From the NCBI GenBank assembly GCA_950022695.1, contig CATLLN010000002.1, positions 388,520-452,519 on the forward strand: a stretch of 64,000 nt of DNA. Direction: 5' to 3'. The DNA is from an uncultured bacterium. GTDB taxonomy: Bacteria; Cyanobacteriota; Vampirovibrionia; Gastranaerophilales; Gastranaerophilaceae. Position numbers and translations under genes: made by a program. The notes beneath the pieces were generated by a model, which saw only the letters and a list, made by a program, of their open reading frames with translations, was not told the DNA's origin and did not search any database. Shown here piece by piece: positions 35,555 to 45,031 of the stretch (its first letter is position 1; each line of letters opens with the position of its first letter).

Positions 35555-36037
35555 ATGAACGATTACAAATATTATATAGATAATGGAATTTATGATTTTC
35601 AACGAGGCGAACTTGAGTGTGCTCTTGAAAATATAAATAAGTCTTTAGAACTTAAAAATGATTGGGAAATACCTTACTTTTACAGGGCTGTAGTTCATCA
35701 AGCGCTTGAAAATTTTGATGAAGCAATGCTTGATTATACAAAAGCGCTTCAATTAAATCCGAAAATGACTGATGCTTATTATAACCGTGCAAAGATAATT
35801 TTATCAAGAAAAGATATTGAAAATCCTGATATTCAAAAAGCTGTTGCGGATTTAGAAAAAGCATTAGAGCTTGACGGAAATTTTGTTGATGCGCTTTTTG
35901 GTATGGCTGCGGCTCAAAAAAAGCTTGGGAATTACCACAAATCTTTGGAATATTTGGAAAGACTCTTGCAAATAGAACCTGATGCGATTCAGGCAAAAGC
36001 TTTGAAAAAACTTATTTTGCAAAAATATATTGTATAG
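35555..36037 (+). CDS. TPR repeat protein
   Basis: 160 aa made of about four tetratricopeptide repeats. Typical helices are FQRGELECALENINKSLEL, PYFYRAVVHQALENFDEAM, YYNRAKIILSRKD and MAAAQKKLGNYHKSLEYLE. No signal peptide or membrane segment, so it is a cytoplasmic protein-protein scaffold. AAAGGG lies about 11 nt upstream. A perfect terminator follows, and the TolC fusion gene is convergent. Confidence 0.88.
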   Translation: MNDYKYYIDNGIYDFQRGELECALENINKSLELKNDWEIPYFYRAVVHQALENFDEAMLDYTKALQLNPKMTDAYYNRAKIILSRKDIENPDIQKAVADLEKALELDGNFVDALFGMAAAQKKLGNYHKSLEYLERLLQIEPDAIQAKALKKLILQKYIV

Positions 36038-36045
36038 ATTTTAAA

Positions 36046-36076
36046 AGCAGACCGCGCATATAATGCGCGGTCTGCT
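36046..36076. terminator. Bidirectional terminator between TPR gene and TolC fusion gene
   Basis: AGCAGACCGCGCAT (36046-36059) pairs perfectly with ATGCGCGGTCTGCT (36063-36076) around 3 nt. The stem is very GC-rich. T-runs are short (ATTTT on plus, TTTTAAAAT on minus). Confidence 0.75.
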
Positions 36077-36082
36077 CATATT

Positions 36083-38509
36083 TTACAAAGAGAAATCTTC
36101 TTCTGCCGGAAGGATTTCAGGAATTCCTTTAATCCAGTTTTTGGCTCTGTCGTTAGCTTTTGTCCAGTTGACAGAAACAAGTCCTCTTTGTACCCACATA
36201 AGTTCTTTGAAGAATTCGTATTGTGAATTCAGGGCATCAATTTTTGAACTAAAATACAGGTGCTGAGCATCAGCAATCTGGTTTATCGGAGCGTCGCCCA
36301 TAAGATATTTATGTTTAACCATCTGGTAGTTTTCACCTTCTGCAAACATTGCTTTATATGATTTTTCGATTATGAAGTATTTTGCAATTGCGCGGTTTAC
36401 AACTTCTCTTACCGTCATTTCAAGTTCTGTATTGACCTGTTCAAGATAAGCTTTAAGCTCATTTAATTCAGCTTTACATCTTGCGATTTCTGCAATTTTT
36501 GTACCGCCTTCGATTGGTTTCCATTGAGCTGCAATCATAACACGTGTTGAGTGTTTATCAAGTCCCAGCCATGGAGTTCCCATCATGCCGCCTGTTGAAA
36601 GATAAGTCGGCGCCATTTGAAGATTGCCTTCTCTTTCGTACGGAAGATGTCTGTCAAATTGTGTACCGTATTCAAGTGATAATTTTGCATTAGGCATTAC
36701 AAATTTTTGAGCATAATTTGATATTTCAGCCTTTTTCATTGCGATTGCTGCCTTAAGTTTTGTTGTTTCCGGAGCCATATAAATCACTTCTTCTACAAGC
36801 ATATCTGTAAATTTACCTAACTTTTGCGGATCTCTTACGTGATCAATAATATGCAAATCTGATGTAAAAAATGCCGGATCACTTGCGGTTAGTGGTACAA
36901 GTGTGAAATCTTCTTTTTGATCTTTGTACAGTAATTTATTAATTGTAATTTTAATATTTTTATAATCAGCTTTCATACTGAGAAGTTTTTTCTCTGCTTC
37001 GCTGACTTCACCAGCCCAGCGTAAGATTTCTTCGGTACCGCATTTGCCTGTTTTTTCTCTTACTCTTGCAATTGCAAGGTTTTCGCGAGTTTCTTGAACA
37101 TATTCGTCCTGAACTTTAATCATATTTTCAAGCATAAGCATATCAATATATAAAAGCCCTGTATCCAATCCGATTGTCGCTTCTGTTAAAGCTTTTTCAG
37201 CCTTGTCGAACTTTAATTTTTTATGTTTAACAATAATATTTGTAACCAAATCCGGTGAATATAATACCTGATCCATTCCCACCGTAAATTGACCTACCCG
37301 GGTCGGAACATTTGAATAGGATTCAGCATAACCGTCATTATATGATTGGTGACCTAAATCAAGCCTTAATGTTGGTAAATATCTTAAATAAGCTGCAGTA
37401 GTTGCTCGTCTTGCTGCTGAAATCAAATATCTTTTACGTGCAATATCAAGGTTATTTTCTTCCAAATTGTTTAATATTGCCGCTAAATCGTATTTTGGCA
37501 GTTCTTTGTGTGTGATTATTTCAGCATTATTTAAAAGTCTCAATGGTGCTGTGTAGCCGACAGCTTCTGCAGTATCTGAGTTAAAGAAAATTACTTTATC
37601 ATCATAAAACGGAATTTTTTCATTTTTTACGGCAGCTCCGTGAAGAACTCCGTGGATATTAAATGATGTTGCTTCTGCAATCTTTTTATCAACATCAAAA
37701 GTTGAAGTTCCAAGCATTGCGCCTAAATCAACATCTTCACGTCCAACAGATGAAAATGTCGGTAATTTTTTTGCATTAATATTTTTGTATAGTTCTTTTC
37801 TTTGAGCATTTGAAATATTAAATAACGGGGTTACAAAAACAGAATCCACATCATTAGGAATTTTTGCAACTGTACCCTTGATATCAGGATTTACGGGAAC
37901 TACAATATAGTCAAGATTACAATCTTTTTCTTTTAATTTTTTAGAAATAATAGTGTTCCAGTTTGCCTGTGTTTTGTAGAAATTCTCATTCATTAAAATT
38001 GCTGCTTTTTTCTGGTTTGGAACAAGTTTTTTGAATAAGACAAAATCGTTTACCGATTGTTGAACCGGATTGAAAAATTTGTCGCCAAAATCTCTTAACC
38101 CGTATTGATCAATCGTAATAACGTATTTGTTTTTATTTTTTTTATCAGCATAATACATACTGGATAAATATCCAAGTGAGATTACCATAAAAGCACGTGA
38201 TGAAAGTGCTTTCTCAGAAACCGATGCTGCTCCTTTATCGCTCCAGTCTCCGGTAAAAATTAAATCCTGCGGAAAATATGCTTTATAATCAGGCAGTAAT
38301 GATTTTGTAATTGTCTGTTGAAATACTTTTAAAACTTCCTGATTTTTGTCTGATGGTCCGTCAAATACAAATGCAAGTTCAACTGTTCTTGCATTTGGTG
38401 ATGCCTGTAAAGCTTTTTTCGCAGCCGGAACTTCGCTTATCGCAAAACCTGCACCGCCAAAAGCGAAAAAGAGTACTAATGTCAGTACTGCACTGATAAT
38501 CCTTTTCAT
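36083..38509 (-). CDS. ABC-type substrate-binding domain fused to a TolC-like outer-membrane factor
   Basis: 808 aa. A Sec signal peptide covers the first 23 residues (IISAVLTLVLFFAFGGAGFA). Residues about 40-330 match the ABC_sub_bind (TrpX-like) fold: GAMLGTSTFDVDKKIAEATS, ILHGA-like VLHGAAV, and FFNSDTAEAVGYTAPLRLL. From about 335 onward it is a TolC/outer-membrane efflux protein with long helices and the duplicated helical hairpin pattern (LEENNLDIARKRYLISAARR; ELNELKAYLEQVNTELEMTV). This fusion is unusual. No inner-membrane pump is adjacent. It would be periplasmic and outer-membrane located. Confidence 0.85.
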   Translation of the reverse strand: MKRIISAVLTLVLFFAFGGAGFAISEVPAAKKALQASPNARTVELAFVFDGPSDKNQEVLKVFQQTITKSLLPDYKAYFPQDLIFTGDWSDKGAASVSEKALSSRAFMVISLGYLSSMYYADKKNKNKYVITIDQYGLRDFGDKFFNPVQQSVNDFVLFKKLVPNQKKAAILMNENFYKTQANWNTIISKKLKEKDCNLDYIVVPVNPDIKGTVAKIPNDVDSVFVTPLFNISNAQRKELYKNINAKKLPTFSSVGREDVDLGAMLGTSTFDVDKKIAEATSFNIHGVLHGAAVKNEKIPFYDDKVIFFNSDTAEAVGYTAPLRLLNNAEIITHKELPKYDLAAILNNLEENNLDIARKRYLISAARRATTAAYLRYLPTLRLDLGHQSYNDGYAESYSNVPTRVGQFTVGMDQVLYSPDLVTNIIVKHKKLKFDKAEKALTEATIGLDTGLLYIDMLMLENMIKVQDEYVQETRENLAIARVREKTGKCGTEEILRWAGEVSEAEKKLLSMKADYKNIKITINKLLYKDQKEDFTLVPLTASDPAFFTSDLHIIDHVRDPQKLGKFTDMLVEEVIYMAPETTKLKAAIAMKKAEISNYAQKFVMPNAKLSLEYGTQFDRHLPYEREGNLQMAPTYLSTGGMMGTPWLGLDKHSTRVMIAAQWKPIEGGTKIAEIARCKAELNELKAYLEQVNTELEMTVREVVNRAIAKYFIIEKSYKAMFAEGENYQMVKHKYLMGDAPINQIADAQHLYFSSKIDALNSQYEFFKELMWVQRGLVSVNWTKANDRAKNWIKGIPEILPAEEDFSL

Positions 38510-38601
38510 TTTTTCCCTAACTCCTAATCTTAAATATAAAACACTAAAATAAACACCAAAACTTAAATCAAGTATATCAGTAAAAGTTTATTATGTCAAA
38601 G

Positions 38602-39258
38602 CTATTTTATAACAAGAAGAAATATTGCAGTAAAAAATGCAATAATAGAAAAAACAGATACAACAATCCAGTATGGAGTAATTTTACTTTGTTTAGGGCA
38701 GGATTTCATTGCTGTTTGTTGTTTTAATTTTGTTTTAGGTTTTGTTGTTTTAGTTTTATCTGTTTTATTTTTTACGGATTTTTCAGCTTGTGCGTATTTT
38801 TTTGCTAAATTTTTATCGCGTTTGCCTGTTGCAAGAAGTTTTACATCAAAATGCAGATTCAAATTTTCTTTACTTGCTTTTTTATTATAAACAGAATAAT
38901 TTATTGCGACTTCAAATGCGCGCTGAAGACATTCCAGAGCGTCAATGCCGTTTTGTTTTACTGATGATGAGTGAACCGATTGATTCCCGCATTTTTTCAA
39001 AAAATACAAATCTTCAATAAATTCTTTTTCCTGTTCAGAGCCTTGAGAATTATCTTTCAATGTCGCAAGCATCTGATCAAAAGTGTTTTCTGTAGTACGT
39101 TTTGAACCCAGAACATTTTTACAGACATTTTCAGCAAAACGTCTGGTCTGCCCCATACACTGTTCAAAATACTCATCACGATAAAGCATTTCGGCATCAG
39201 AAATTATTTCATATAAATTTTTATCCGTATTTTTTAAAAAATCAAAATTTGTCGGCAT
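38602..39258 (-). CDS. DUF4145-containing tail-anchored membrane protein
   Basis: 218 aa. Residues 1-120 are DUF4145-like (AEMLYRDEYFEQCMGQTRRF, FLKKCGNQSVHSS), a domain found also at the N-terminus of type I restriction HsdR proteins. A lysine/threonine-rich linker (KTKTTKPKTKLK) follows, and the last 24 residues are one membrane segment (IVVSVFSIIAFFTAIFLLVIK). Function unknown. TAAAAT lies 6 nt before the ATG with no Shine-Dalgarno sequence, again a leaderless-like start. Confidence 0.75.
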   Translation of the reverse strand: MPTNFDFLKNTDKNLYEIISDAEMLYRDEYFEQCMGQTRRFAENVCKNVLGSKRTTENTFDQMLATLKDNSQGSEQEKEFIEDLYFLKKCGNQSVHSSSVKQNGIDALECLQRAFEVAINYSVYNKKASKENLNLHFDVKLLATGKRDKNLAKKYAQAEKSVKNKTDKTKTTKPKTKLKQQTAMKSCPKQSKITPYWIVVSVFSIIAFFTAIFLLVIK

Positions 39259-39264
39259 GTAACT

Positions 39265-39270
39265 ATTTTA
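39265..39270 (-). promoter_or_regulatory. -10-like box of a likely leaderless transcript
   Basis: On the minus strand TAAAAT ends 6 nt before the DUF4145 gene ATG (39258). The match is weaker than in the other cases. Confidence 0.35.
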
Positions 39271-39329
39271 CTATATTATTTTTATATTACAATATAAATT
39301 AACGGTACTAAAAAAAAGGAGAGAAATAT

Positions 39330-40628
39330 ATGTTAACAAAAAACTCATCAGTAAAAACAAGTTTCTCAGGTGTTGATTTTTCAAAATACTCTTCAAAAAC
39401 ATCTGAGTTTGTAAAAGAATTTGCAGCACGTGCAAATAAACCTGGATATTTTCTAAATTGGGTAAATCTTCCATCTGAACAATTAAAAAGAGTTGATGAA
39501 CTTTACTCAATGGTTGAATCTTTCAAAAACCAAACAGGTGTTGAAAAACTTAGCGTTATGGGTATCGGCGGTTCAAAACATACCGTTGAACATATGCTTG
39601 GCATCAATGGCTTAAATCTTTGCGGAGAAAGTGTTTTATTCTATTCAGATGTTGATTCAATCAGCTGGGAAAGATTTATCACAAAACTTGGTGATGTAAC
39701 ATCTTCAAATTATATGATTGCTTCAAAATCCGGTTCAACTTTTGAAACAAAAGACGGATTTTTAAGAATTCAACAAATGCTTATTGATTCATATATGTCA
39801 AAAGGTCAATCAGAAGAAGAAGCAAAAAAATCAGCTGCAAAACACTTTATCGCTGTAACTGACGGTAATGCTGAAAAAAGTGAACTTCGCAGAACTTCAA
39901 TCGAACAAAACTGGTTAGGCGATTTATTTATTCACGATGATGTTGGCGGAAGATTCTCAGCTTTTGATGATCACGCTTTATTCACTTTAATCTGGGCAGG
40001 ACTTTCAAAATCAGATATGGTGTCATTATTAAACGCAGCTCAAGAAGTTTCTGAACAATCTTTATGTGAAGATTTAGAAATCAACGATGCTTTAAAAGAA
40101 GGTATTTTCTGGGCTGATGCTAAAATGAACGGTATTTGCGCATCAGTTCACCAATACATGGGTTCAATGTTTGAAAATACAGTTTATTGGCATGCTCAAA
40201 TGCAAAACGAATCAGTAAAAGATACATTAAAACAGGTTGCTAAAGTTCCTGATGCTATGCATCACTCTGCAGAAGCTCACTTTAACCCTGCAAATAAATT
40301 AGTTTTTGCTTTAACAGTTCCTGTTGATAACGGTGTTTGCCGGGAAAACGCAGAGTCTTATATTGAAGCATTAACAAAATCATACGAAATTACAGGTGCA
40401 TTCTTTAAAGAAGAAGTTGAAACTTCATCTTTAGGTTTAACTGCAGCTGCAGCCGGTGCGATGACTCAATTAAGAGCATTTGCTACTGTTTATCAGGAAA
40501 TCGTTGAAGCTGTAACTTCAGGAAAAGAACTTCCTGAAGTATTTGACAGTGTGCTTCAACCGCACGTAGAATTCTACAAAAAGAATTTAAAAGGCGGAGT
40601 TGTAGTTCCTGGCAGAATTTCAGCATAA
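39330..40628 (+). CDS. pgi: Glucose-6-phosphate isomerase
   Basis: 432 aa, short bacterial type. It interconverts glucose 6-phosphate and fructose 6-phosphate. Motifs are MGIGGSKHTVEHM (near residue 75), ASKSGSTFETKDGF (about 131), DDVGGRFSAFDDHALFT (about 208) and the late catalytic region. AAGGAG precedes the ATG. The N-terminus carries VKTSFSG (8-14), which coincides with the short motif seen in hypothetical proteins of this window; this could be chance. A perfect terminator follows. Confidence 0.95.
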   Translation: MLTKNSSVKTSFSGVDFSKYSSKTSEFVKEFAARANKPGYFLNWVNLPSEQLKRVDELYSMVESFKNQTGVEKLSVMGIGGSKHTVEHMLGINGLNLCGESVLFYSDVDSISWERFITKLGDVTSSNYMIASKSGSTFETKDGFLRIQQMLIDSYMSKGQSEEEAKKSAAKHFIAVTDGNAEKSELRRTSIEQNWLGDLFIHDDVGGRFSAFDDHALFTLIWAGLSKSDMVSLLNAAQEVSEQSLCEDLEINDALKEGIFWADAKMNGICASVHQYMGSMFENTVYWHAQMQNESVKDTLKQVAKVPDAMHHSAEAHFNPANKLVFALTVPVDNGVCRENAESYIEALTKSYEITGAFFKEEVETSSLGLTAAAAGAMTQLRAFATVYQEIVEAVTSGKELPEVFDSVLQPHVEFYKKNLKGGVVVPGRISA

Positions 40629-40653
40629 TTTAAAATTAAATTATAAACAAAGT

Positions 40654-40683
40654 AAAGCGCCGCAGGTAAATCTGCGGCGCTTT
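40654..40683. terminator. Bidirectional terminator (pgi / Ehr operon)
   Basis: AAAGCGCCGCAG (40654-40665) pairs with CTGCGGCGCTTT (40672-40683), a perfect 12-bp stem with a 6-nt loop. It serves the two convergent transcription units. Confidence 0.88.
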
Positions 40684-40701
40684 AAAATTTTATATAAATT
40701 T

Positions 40702-41454
40702 TTAATTATTTTTTCCTTTTATGAATCCTAAAACTCCGTTGATAAATGTTAACGGATGAACCGGACAGCCTGGAATATACAAATCAATCGGATATTTTTC
40801 AAGAAATTCTCTATTTAATTTTGTACTTTCCTGGAAAACTCCTCCTGAAATTGCACAAGCTCCGCAAAGAATTACAATTTTTGGATCAGGTACAGATTTG
40901 TAGCAATCTTCAAGCGCATAAGCCATATTCTCTGAAATTGGTCCTGTGATTACAATACCGTCAGCGTGACGAGGAGATGCCACAAAATCAATCCCGAATC
41001 TTCCCATATCGAAGTTAACGTTTGAGCAGGCATTAAGCTCCATCTCACAACCGTTACAACCAGCTGCAGACACCTGACGAAGTTTTAACGAATGTCCGAA
41101 CATTTTTACAATTTCTCCTTTTGTTTCAATCGCAGATTTTACGTATTCCTCATAAGTTGTTTCAGGTGTTACAACAAGTTTTTCATGACAAGTTGAAGCA
41201 AGTTTATACCCGGCAGTAAATTTAACAGCTTCTGAGCATCTACCACAGGCTCCGCAGAATGTACATTTTCCCATATCAATTGATAACGGGTTTAAGTTAA
41301 GTGCACCTGTAGGACAAACACCTTCCAAGCAGGTAGTATCTGCATTTGCACACAACTGAGGAAATCCTCTGAATTGTTCACGCATTGGAGCGTTTTCAAT
41401 ATCTTTAATATATTGTTTTCCTTGATAAATTCTTGATTTTAACGTATCAAACAT
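40702..41454 (-). CDS. Ferredoxin-NuoB/HyfI-like small subunit fusion (Ehr complex)
   Basis: 250 aa. The N-terminal 90 residues form a ferredoxin-like domain with seven cysteines (C35, C42, C47, then C64, C67, C70 and C73 in KCTFCGACGRC). Residues 120-240 are the small subunit of group 4 hydrogenase/complex I: CNGCE (133-137), GACAISGG (C200) and PGCPVHP (C230) bind the N2-type cluster. In E. coli Hyf the ferredoxin (HyfH) and small subunit (HyfI) are separate proteins. It is the last gene of the six-gene minus-strand operon, 12 bp after the large subunit. Confidence 0.9.
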   Translation of the reverse strand: MFDTLKSRIYQGKQYIKDIENAPMREQFRGFPQLCANADTTCLEGVCPTGALNLNPLSIDMGKCTFCGACGRCSEAVKFTAGYKLASTCHEKLVVTPETTYEEYVKSAIETKGEIVKMFGHSLKLRQVSAAGCNGCEMELNACSNVNFDMGRFGIDFVASPRHADGIVITGPISENMAYALEDCYKSVPDPKIVILCGACAISGGVFQESTKLNREFLEKYPIDLYIPGCPVHPLTFINGVLGFIKGKNN

Positions 41455-41466
41455 AATTATTTTTCC

Positions 41467-42936
41467 TTATAAATCGTTTCCTGAATAAGACAAATTGAAG
41501 CTTTTGTTACAAAGCGGAAAGTCTGAAATTCCATTGTTGCGTACAGCCAGACCTAAACCATACCAATTATTAAATGACGGGTCTTTAATTTTGTATTTAG
41601 AAATTTTTCTATTAATATCTGTCATTGCAATATGAACAATTTCACCTCTCCAGCCTTCTACTACTGAAATCACAAAAGAATCCGATGAAAGTTTGTTATT
41701 AACCCCTTCTGTGATAATAAGTTCATCTTTGTAGTCTTTTAGTTTTGCAAAAATCTTTTTAACAATAGAAATAGACTCTTTTATTTCTTTATATCGAAGT
41801 TTAAAACGGGAGTTAACGTCACCGACACCTTTAAACGGTTTACGTTCAAAGCCTAGTTCTGACATCCATTTATCCGGATAATCAAAACGTGAATCAAGTT
41901 CAACACCTGATGCACGGGCAGCCATTCCGACAAGTCCGATTTCTGCTGCTTTTTCAGTACTTACTGTACCGGTTTTTTCTAATCTTGACATTACAGTAGA
42001 ATTTTTAAGCATTGTATTGGTCATTCTGTCAACATCTTTTGCTACTTTGCTTAATGTTTCCAAAGCCCGATTTAGAACATCATCCGGAATATCATAATTC
42101 ACACCGCCGACTGTTACAAGCCCACGCCCAAAACGACTTCCGCAAATTTCAAGCATAGTATTAATAACAAGAGTTCTTGTAGCGCCAAAAACTGATGCAC
42201 CCATCAAATAAGCAATATCACCTGCAATTGCACCCATATCACCAATATGTATAGCAATTCTTTCCATCTCAAGTGCGGCTTTTCTGATAAGCTGTGCTTT
42301 ATTTGAAATTTCAATACCTTTTAAGGCTTCCATAGTTTGAGAATATGCCGTATTATAAGCAATTACGCTATCACCATTAATTGATTCCGCTAATTGGTTT
42401 GAAGGATTTTTTATCATCATTTCTTCAATTCCGCGGTGCTGATAACCTAGCATGATTTCAAGGTGGTAAACGCTTTCGCCGTTGCACATAAATCTAAAAT
42501 GCCCAGGTTCAATTACCCCTGCGTGAATCGGTCCAACCGCAACCTGGTGGACTTCTTCCCCTGTCATTTCAAAGAACGGATATTTATCCTGATTGATTCT
42601 TACAGGTTTAAGCCAAGGATGGTTTAAAGGTTCAATACCGAACTGCTCATAAAATTCTCTTTCAAATATATGAAATGCAGGGATATCCTGTGTTAATGAT
42701 TCATAAGACTTGTCGTTTTCGCTGAAAACAACAGATGATAAGTAGAATTCGGAATTTGAATCATCTGCTAAGATTATAAATAATCTTACACACCCAAACC
42801 CCCAGTCTTTCCCGAAAAATCCGATAGGTCGTTTACCAATATTTTTTACTTCTTCTCGTAAATTATTTTTAGAAATAATAGGAATTTTTCCTAAATCAAC
42901 TTTTATATTATTTTTTATTTTAATCCAATTTGCCAT
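41467..42936 (-). CDS. HyfG/NuoCD-like large subunit lacking Ni-Fe cysteines (Ehr complex)
   Basis: 489 aa. Residues 1-115 are NuoC-like (FHIFEREFYEQFGIEP); 125-489 are the NuoD/hydrogenase large subunit fold (GPIHAGVIEPGHFRF, GYQHRGIEEMM). In hydrogenases two CxxC motifs bind Ni-Fe. Here the first reads ESINGDS (184-190, N187 and S190 where Cys is expected) and the last reads NLSYSGND (481-488, S483 and G486). The protein is therefore not a normal hydrogenase. It fits the energy-converting hydrogenase-related (Ehr) group, whose substrate is unknown. Confidence 0.9.
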   Translation of the reverse strand: MANWIKIKNNIKVDLGKIPIISKNNLREEVKNIGKRPIGFFGKDWGFGCVRLFIILADDSNSEFYLSSVVFSENDKSYESLTQDIPAFHIFEREFYEQFGIEPLNHPWLKPVRINQDKYPFFEMTGEEVHQVAVGPIHAGVIEPGHFRFMCNGESVYHLEIMLGYQHRGIEEMMIKNPSNQLAESINGDSVIAYNTAYSQTMEALKGIEISNKAQLIRKAALEMERIAIHIGDMGAIAGDIAYLMGASVFGATRTLVINTMLEICGSRFGRGLVTVGGVNYDIPDDVLNRALETLSKVAKDVDRMTNTMLKNSTVMSRLEKTGTVSTEKAAEIGLVGMAARASGVELDSRFDYPDKWMSELGFERKPFKGVGDVNSRFKLRYKEIKESISIVKKIFAKLKDYKDELIITEGVNNKLSSDSFVISVVEGWRGEIVHIAMTDINRKISKYKIKDPSFNNWYGLGLAVRNNGISDFPLCNKSFNLSYSGNDL

Positions 42937-42951
42937 AATTTTTTCCTTATT

Positions 42952-44391
42952 CTAAAATGCTCCGACAGCAAGTTTGATAATATCGTTTAAGTAATCAGGA
43001 ATATAAATACCCATCACAAAAACAATAACAAGCATAATAACCTGCGGAATATACATCCATAATGAAACTTTTTTCTTATTTTCTTCAATAAGTTTTTCTT
43101 TGTCTTCACTTAATTCACCAAAAGTCATTTTTACAACAACTCTGCCGATACCAAAAAGAATTATCGTCAAAAGAAGCACAAATAAAACACATAGAACATA
43201 ATGTTTTTGAAGAATCATTGCTTTGATAATCAAAAATTCACTGATAAATAAAACAGATGTAGGGAATGCACAAATAGCTAAAAATGATGCTACCCATAAC
43301 CATCCTGTTTTACCGTCTGCATTAACTATTCCGCTTACAGATTTAATTCTTTTTGAGTCAAATAATTCCAAAATATTACCTGATGTCAGGAAGAATGATG
43401 CTTTTGCAAGAGAATGACCAATTAAATGAAGCACTACAGCATAATATGCCACAGGTCCTAAAGCCATTCCAATAGCTAAAATTCCCATATTTTCAATTGA
43501 TGAATATGCAAGCATTCTTTTGTAATTTTTAATATGATAAACAAAAACTGTTGTAACAAATAATGATAAAAATCCCATTACAAAAAGCATTAATCTTGCA
43601 TAATCAGTGCAATTTGCGATTTCCATAATCTTAAATACTCTTACAATTACTAAAAATGCAGAGTTTAAAAGCGCAGCAGACAAAAGTGCCGAAATCGGTG
43701 AAGGTGCTTCTGAATGCGCATCAGGAAGCCAGAAATGAATAGGTGCAAGACCCATCTTTGCGCCAAACCCGAAAAGCATAAATACAAATGCTAACTTTAA
43801 CCACGCTAAATCAAATCCTGATGCATACTCGTAAAGCTGAGCAAAGTTCATTGAATTAACCGCACCTGATGAGACATTTAATAAAATTATACCAACAAAA
43901 GCAAGCGCAATACCGATTGAACAAATAAATACATATTTCCACGCTGCCTCAATTGAGTGTTTGGTTTTATTAAAGTAAATTAAATAAGCACTTGATAAAG
44001 TTGTAGCTTCAATAAGAACCCACGCCAAGCCTAAATCTGTACTCAATAAGGTTCCTGTCATTGATAGAACAAACACCAAAATCATAAATGAATAATGGCT
44101 TATTCTTCTATCCGGGACGTCCAAATTTTTAACATATCCGGTGTTATAAATTGCAACCATTAAAAATACTACAGATAAAATAATCAGAAATATCATATTA
44201 GTATTATCTACAGCAAAATATGGTATACCGTTTTTTGCACCGTGACCTGATGCCAAAAGCACAGTAATTACAAAATGCAAAACCGCATATAAATTTACCA
44301 TCCAGGTATTAAAAGTTTTATTTTTTATTATAAGCACGAGCAAACATGCAATTATTGGAAAAATTAAAATCATATTAATCATTGTATTCAT
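42952..44391 (-). CDS. hyfF: HyfF/NuoN-type proton-conducting membrane subunit
   Basis: 479 aa, about 13-14 membrane segments. Antiporter-like Mrp/NuoLMN signature: HFWLPDAHSEAPSPISALL (near residue 222), RMLAYSSIENMGILAIGM (near 290). It is one of two such pumps in the operon, the other being HyfB. It overlaps hyfE by 17 bp. Together with the other subunits it would couple electron transfer to ion translocation. Confidence 0.88.
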   Translation of the reverse strand: MNTMINMILIFPIIACLLVLIIKNKTFNTWMVNLYAVLHFVITVLLASGHGAKNGIPYFAVDNTNMIFLIILSVVFLMVAIYNTGYVKNLDVPDRRISHYSFMILVFVLSMTGTLLSTDLGLAWVLIEATTLSSAYLIYFNKTKHSIEAAWKYVFICSIGIALAFVGIILLNVSSGAVNSMNFAQLYEYASGFDLAWLKLAFVFMLFGFGAKMGLAPIHFWLPDAHSEAPSPISALLSAALLNSAFLVIVRVFKIMEIANCTDYARLMLFVMGFLSLFVTTVFVYHIKNYKRMLAYSSIENMGILAIGMALGPVAYYAVVLHLIGHSLAKASFFLTSGNILELFDSKRIKSVSGIVNADGKTGWLWVASFLAICAFPTSVLFISEFLIIKAMILQKHYVLCVLFVLLLTIILFGIGRVVVKMTFGELSEDKEKLIEENKKKVSLWMYIPQVIMLVIVFVMGIYIPDYLNDIIKLAVGAF

Positions 44392-45025
44392 AGTCCTTTA
44401 AATCTGATAAATGTGAAACTTCAAGGTCATTAAACTCTTTGTTAATTTCATTGACGAACAATCCTAAGATATACACCGCAATAAATACATCAAGTAACAC
44501 ACCTAAATTTACAAGCATCGGCATTTCTTTTGCTACAGACAATGACAAAAGAAAAATTCCGTTTTCCATTGTAATAAATTCAATTACGTTAGAAATAATT
44601 TTATGCTTAATTGTAATCAACCACAAACTTATAATAATAACTGCCGCAGACACACCGAAATATATCGGCGAAATCATTTTCATTGAAGAAATATAATAAT
44701 TTGATGCCAAAAATCCCGCAAGCAATATCAAGCTTGAAATAACCAAACAGTAAAAATGCGGAATATTTGCCGCAACATCACGGTTTGAATGAGTCTTTTT
44801 CAAAACCTTATACAAAAACCACGGAATAACAATTGATTTTACAATTAAAGTTTCCACAGTTAAAAACGCTATATTAAGCCAGTTATGATGTTCAAACCCG
44901 CAGCAGCAAATCAAAAACAACAGCACACCCTGAACAATTAAAAGTCTGATATGCGCTATAATTCTGCTTGTTGCAGCAAGATATAACATCGTTAATCCAA
45001 AAAGAATTATAAATCCTGTTTCCAT
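44375..45025 (-). CDS. hyfE: HyfE-type membrane subunit (NuoK-like)
   Basis: 216 aa with six or seven membrane segments. The C-terminal half shows FITMENGIFLLSLSVAKEMP and MLVNLGVLLDVFIAVYILGL, the HyfE/NuoK signature with membrane glutamate. It lies between hyfC and hyfF with a 6-bp gap upstream and a 17-bp overlap downstream. Confidence 0.88.
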   Translation of the reverse strand: METGFIILFGLTMLYLAATSRIIAHIRLLIVQGVLLFLICCCGFEHHNWLNIAFLTVETLIVKSIVIPWFLYKVLKKTHSNRDVAANIPHFYCLVISSLILLAGFLASNYYISSMKMISPIYFGVSAAVIIISLWLITIKHKIISNVIEFITMENGIFLLSLSVAKEMPMLVNLGVLLDVFIAVYILGLFVNEINKEFNDLEVSHLSDLKDYEYND

Positions 45026-45031
45026 CTCTAC

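Noticed and set aside
41467-42936. Annotation of the large subunit as an active [NiFe] hydrogenase
   Set aside because: Both CxxC pairs needed for Ni-Fe binding are absent.
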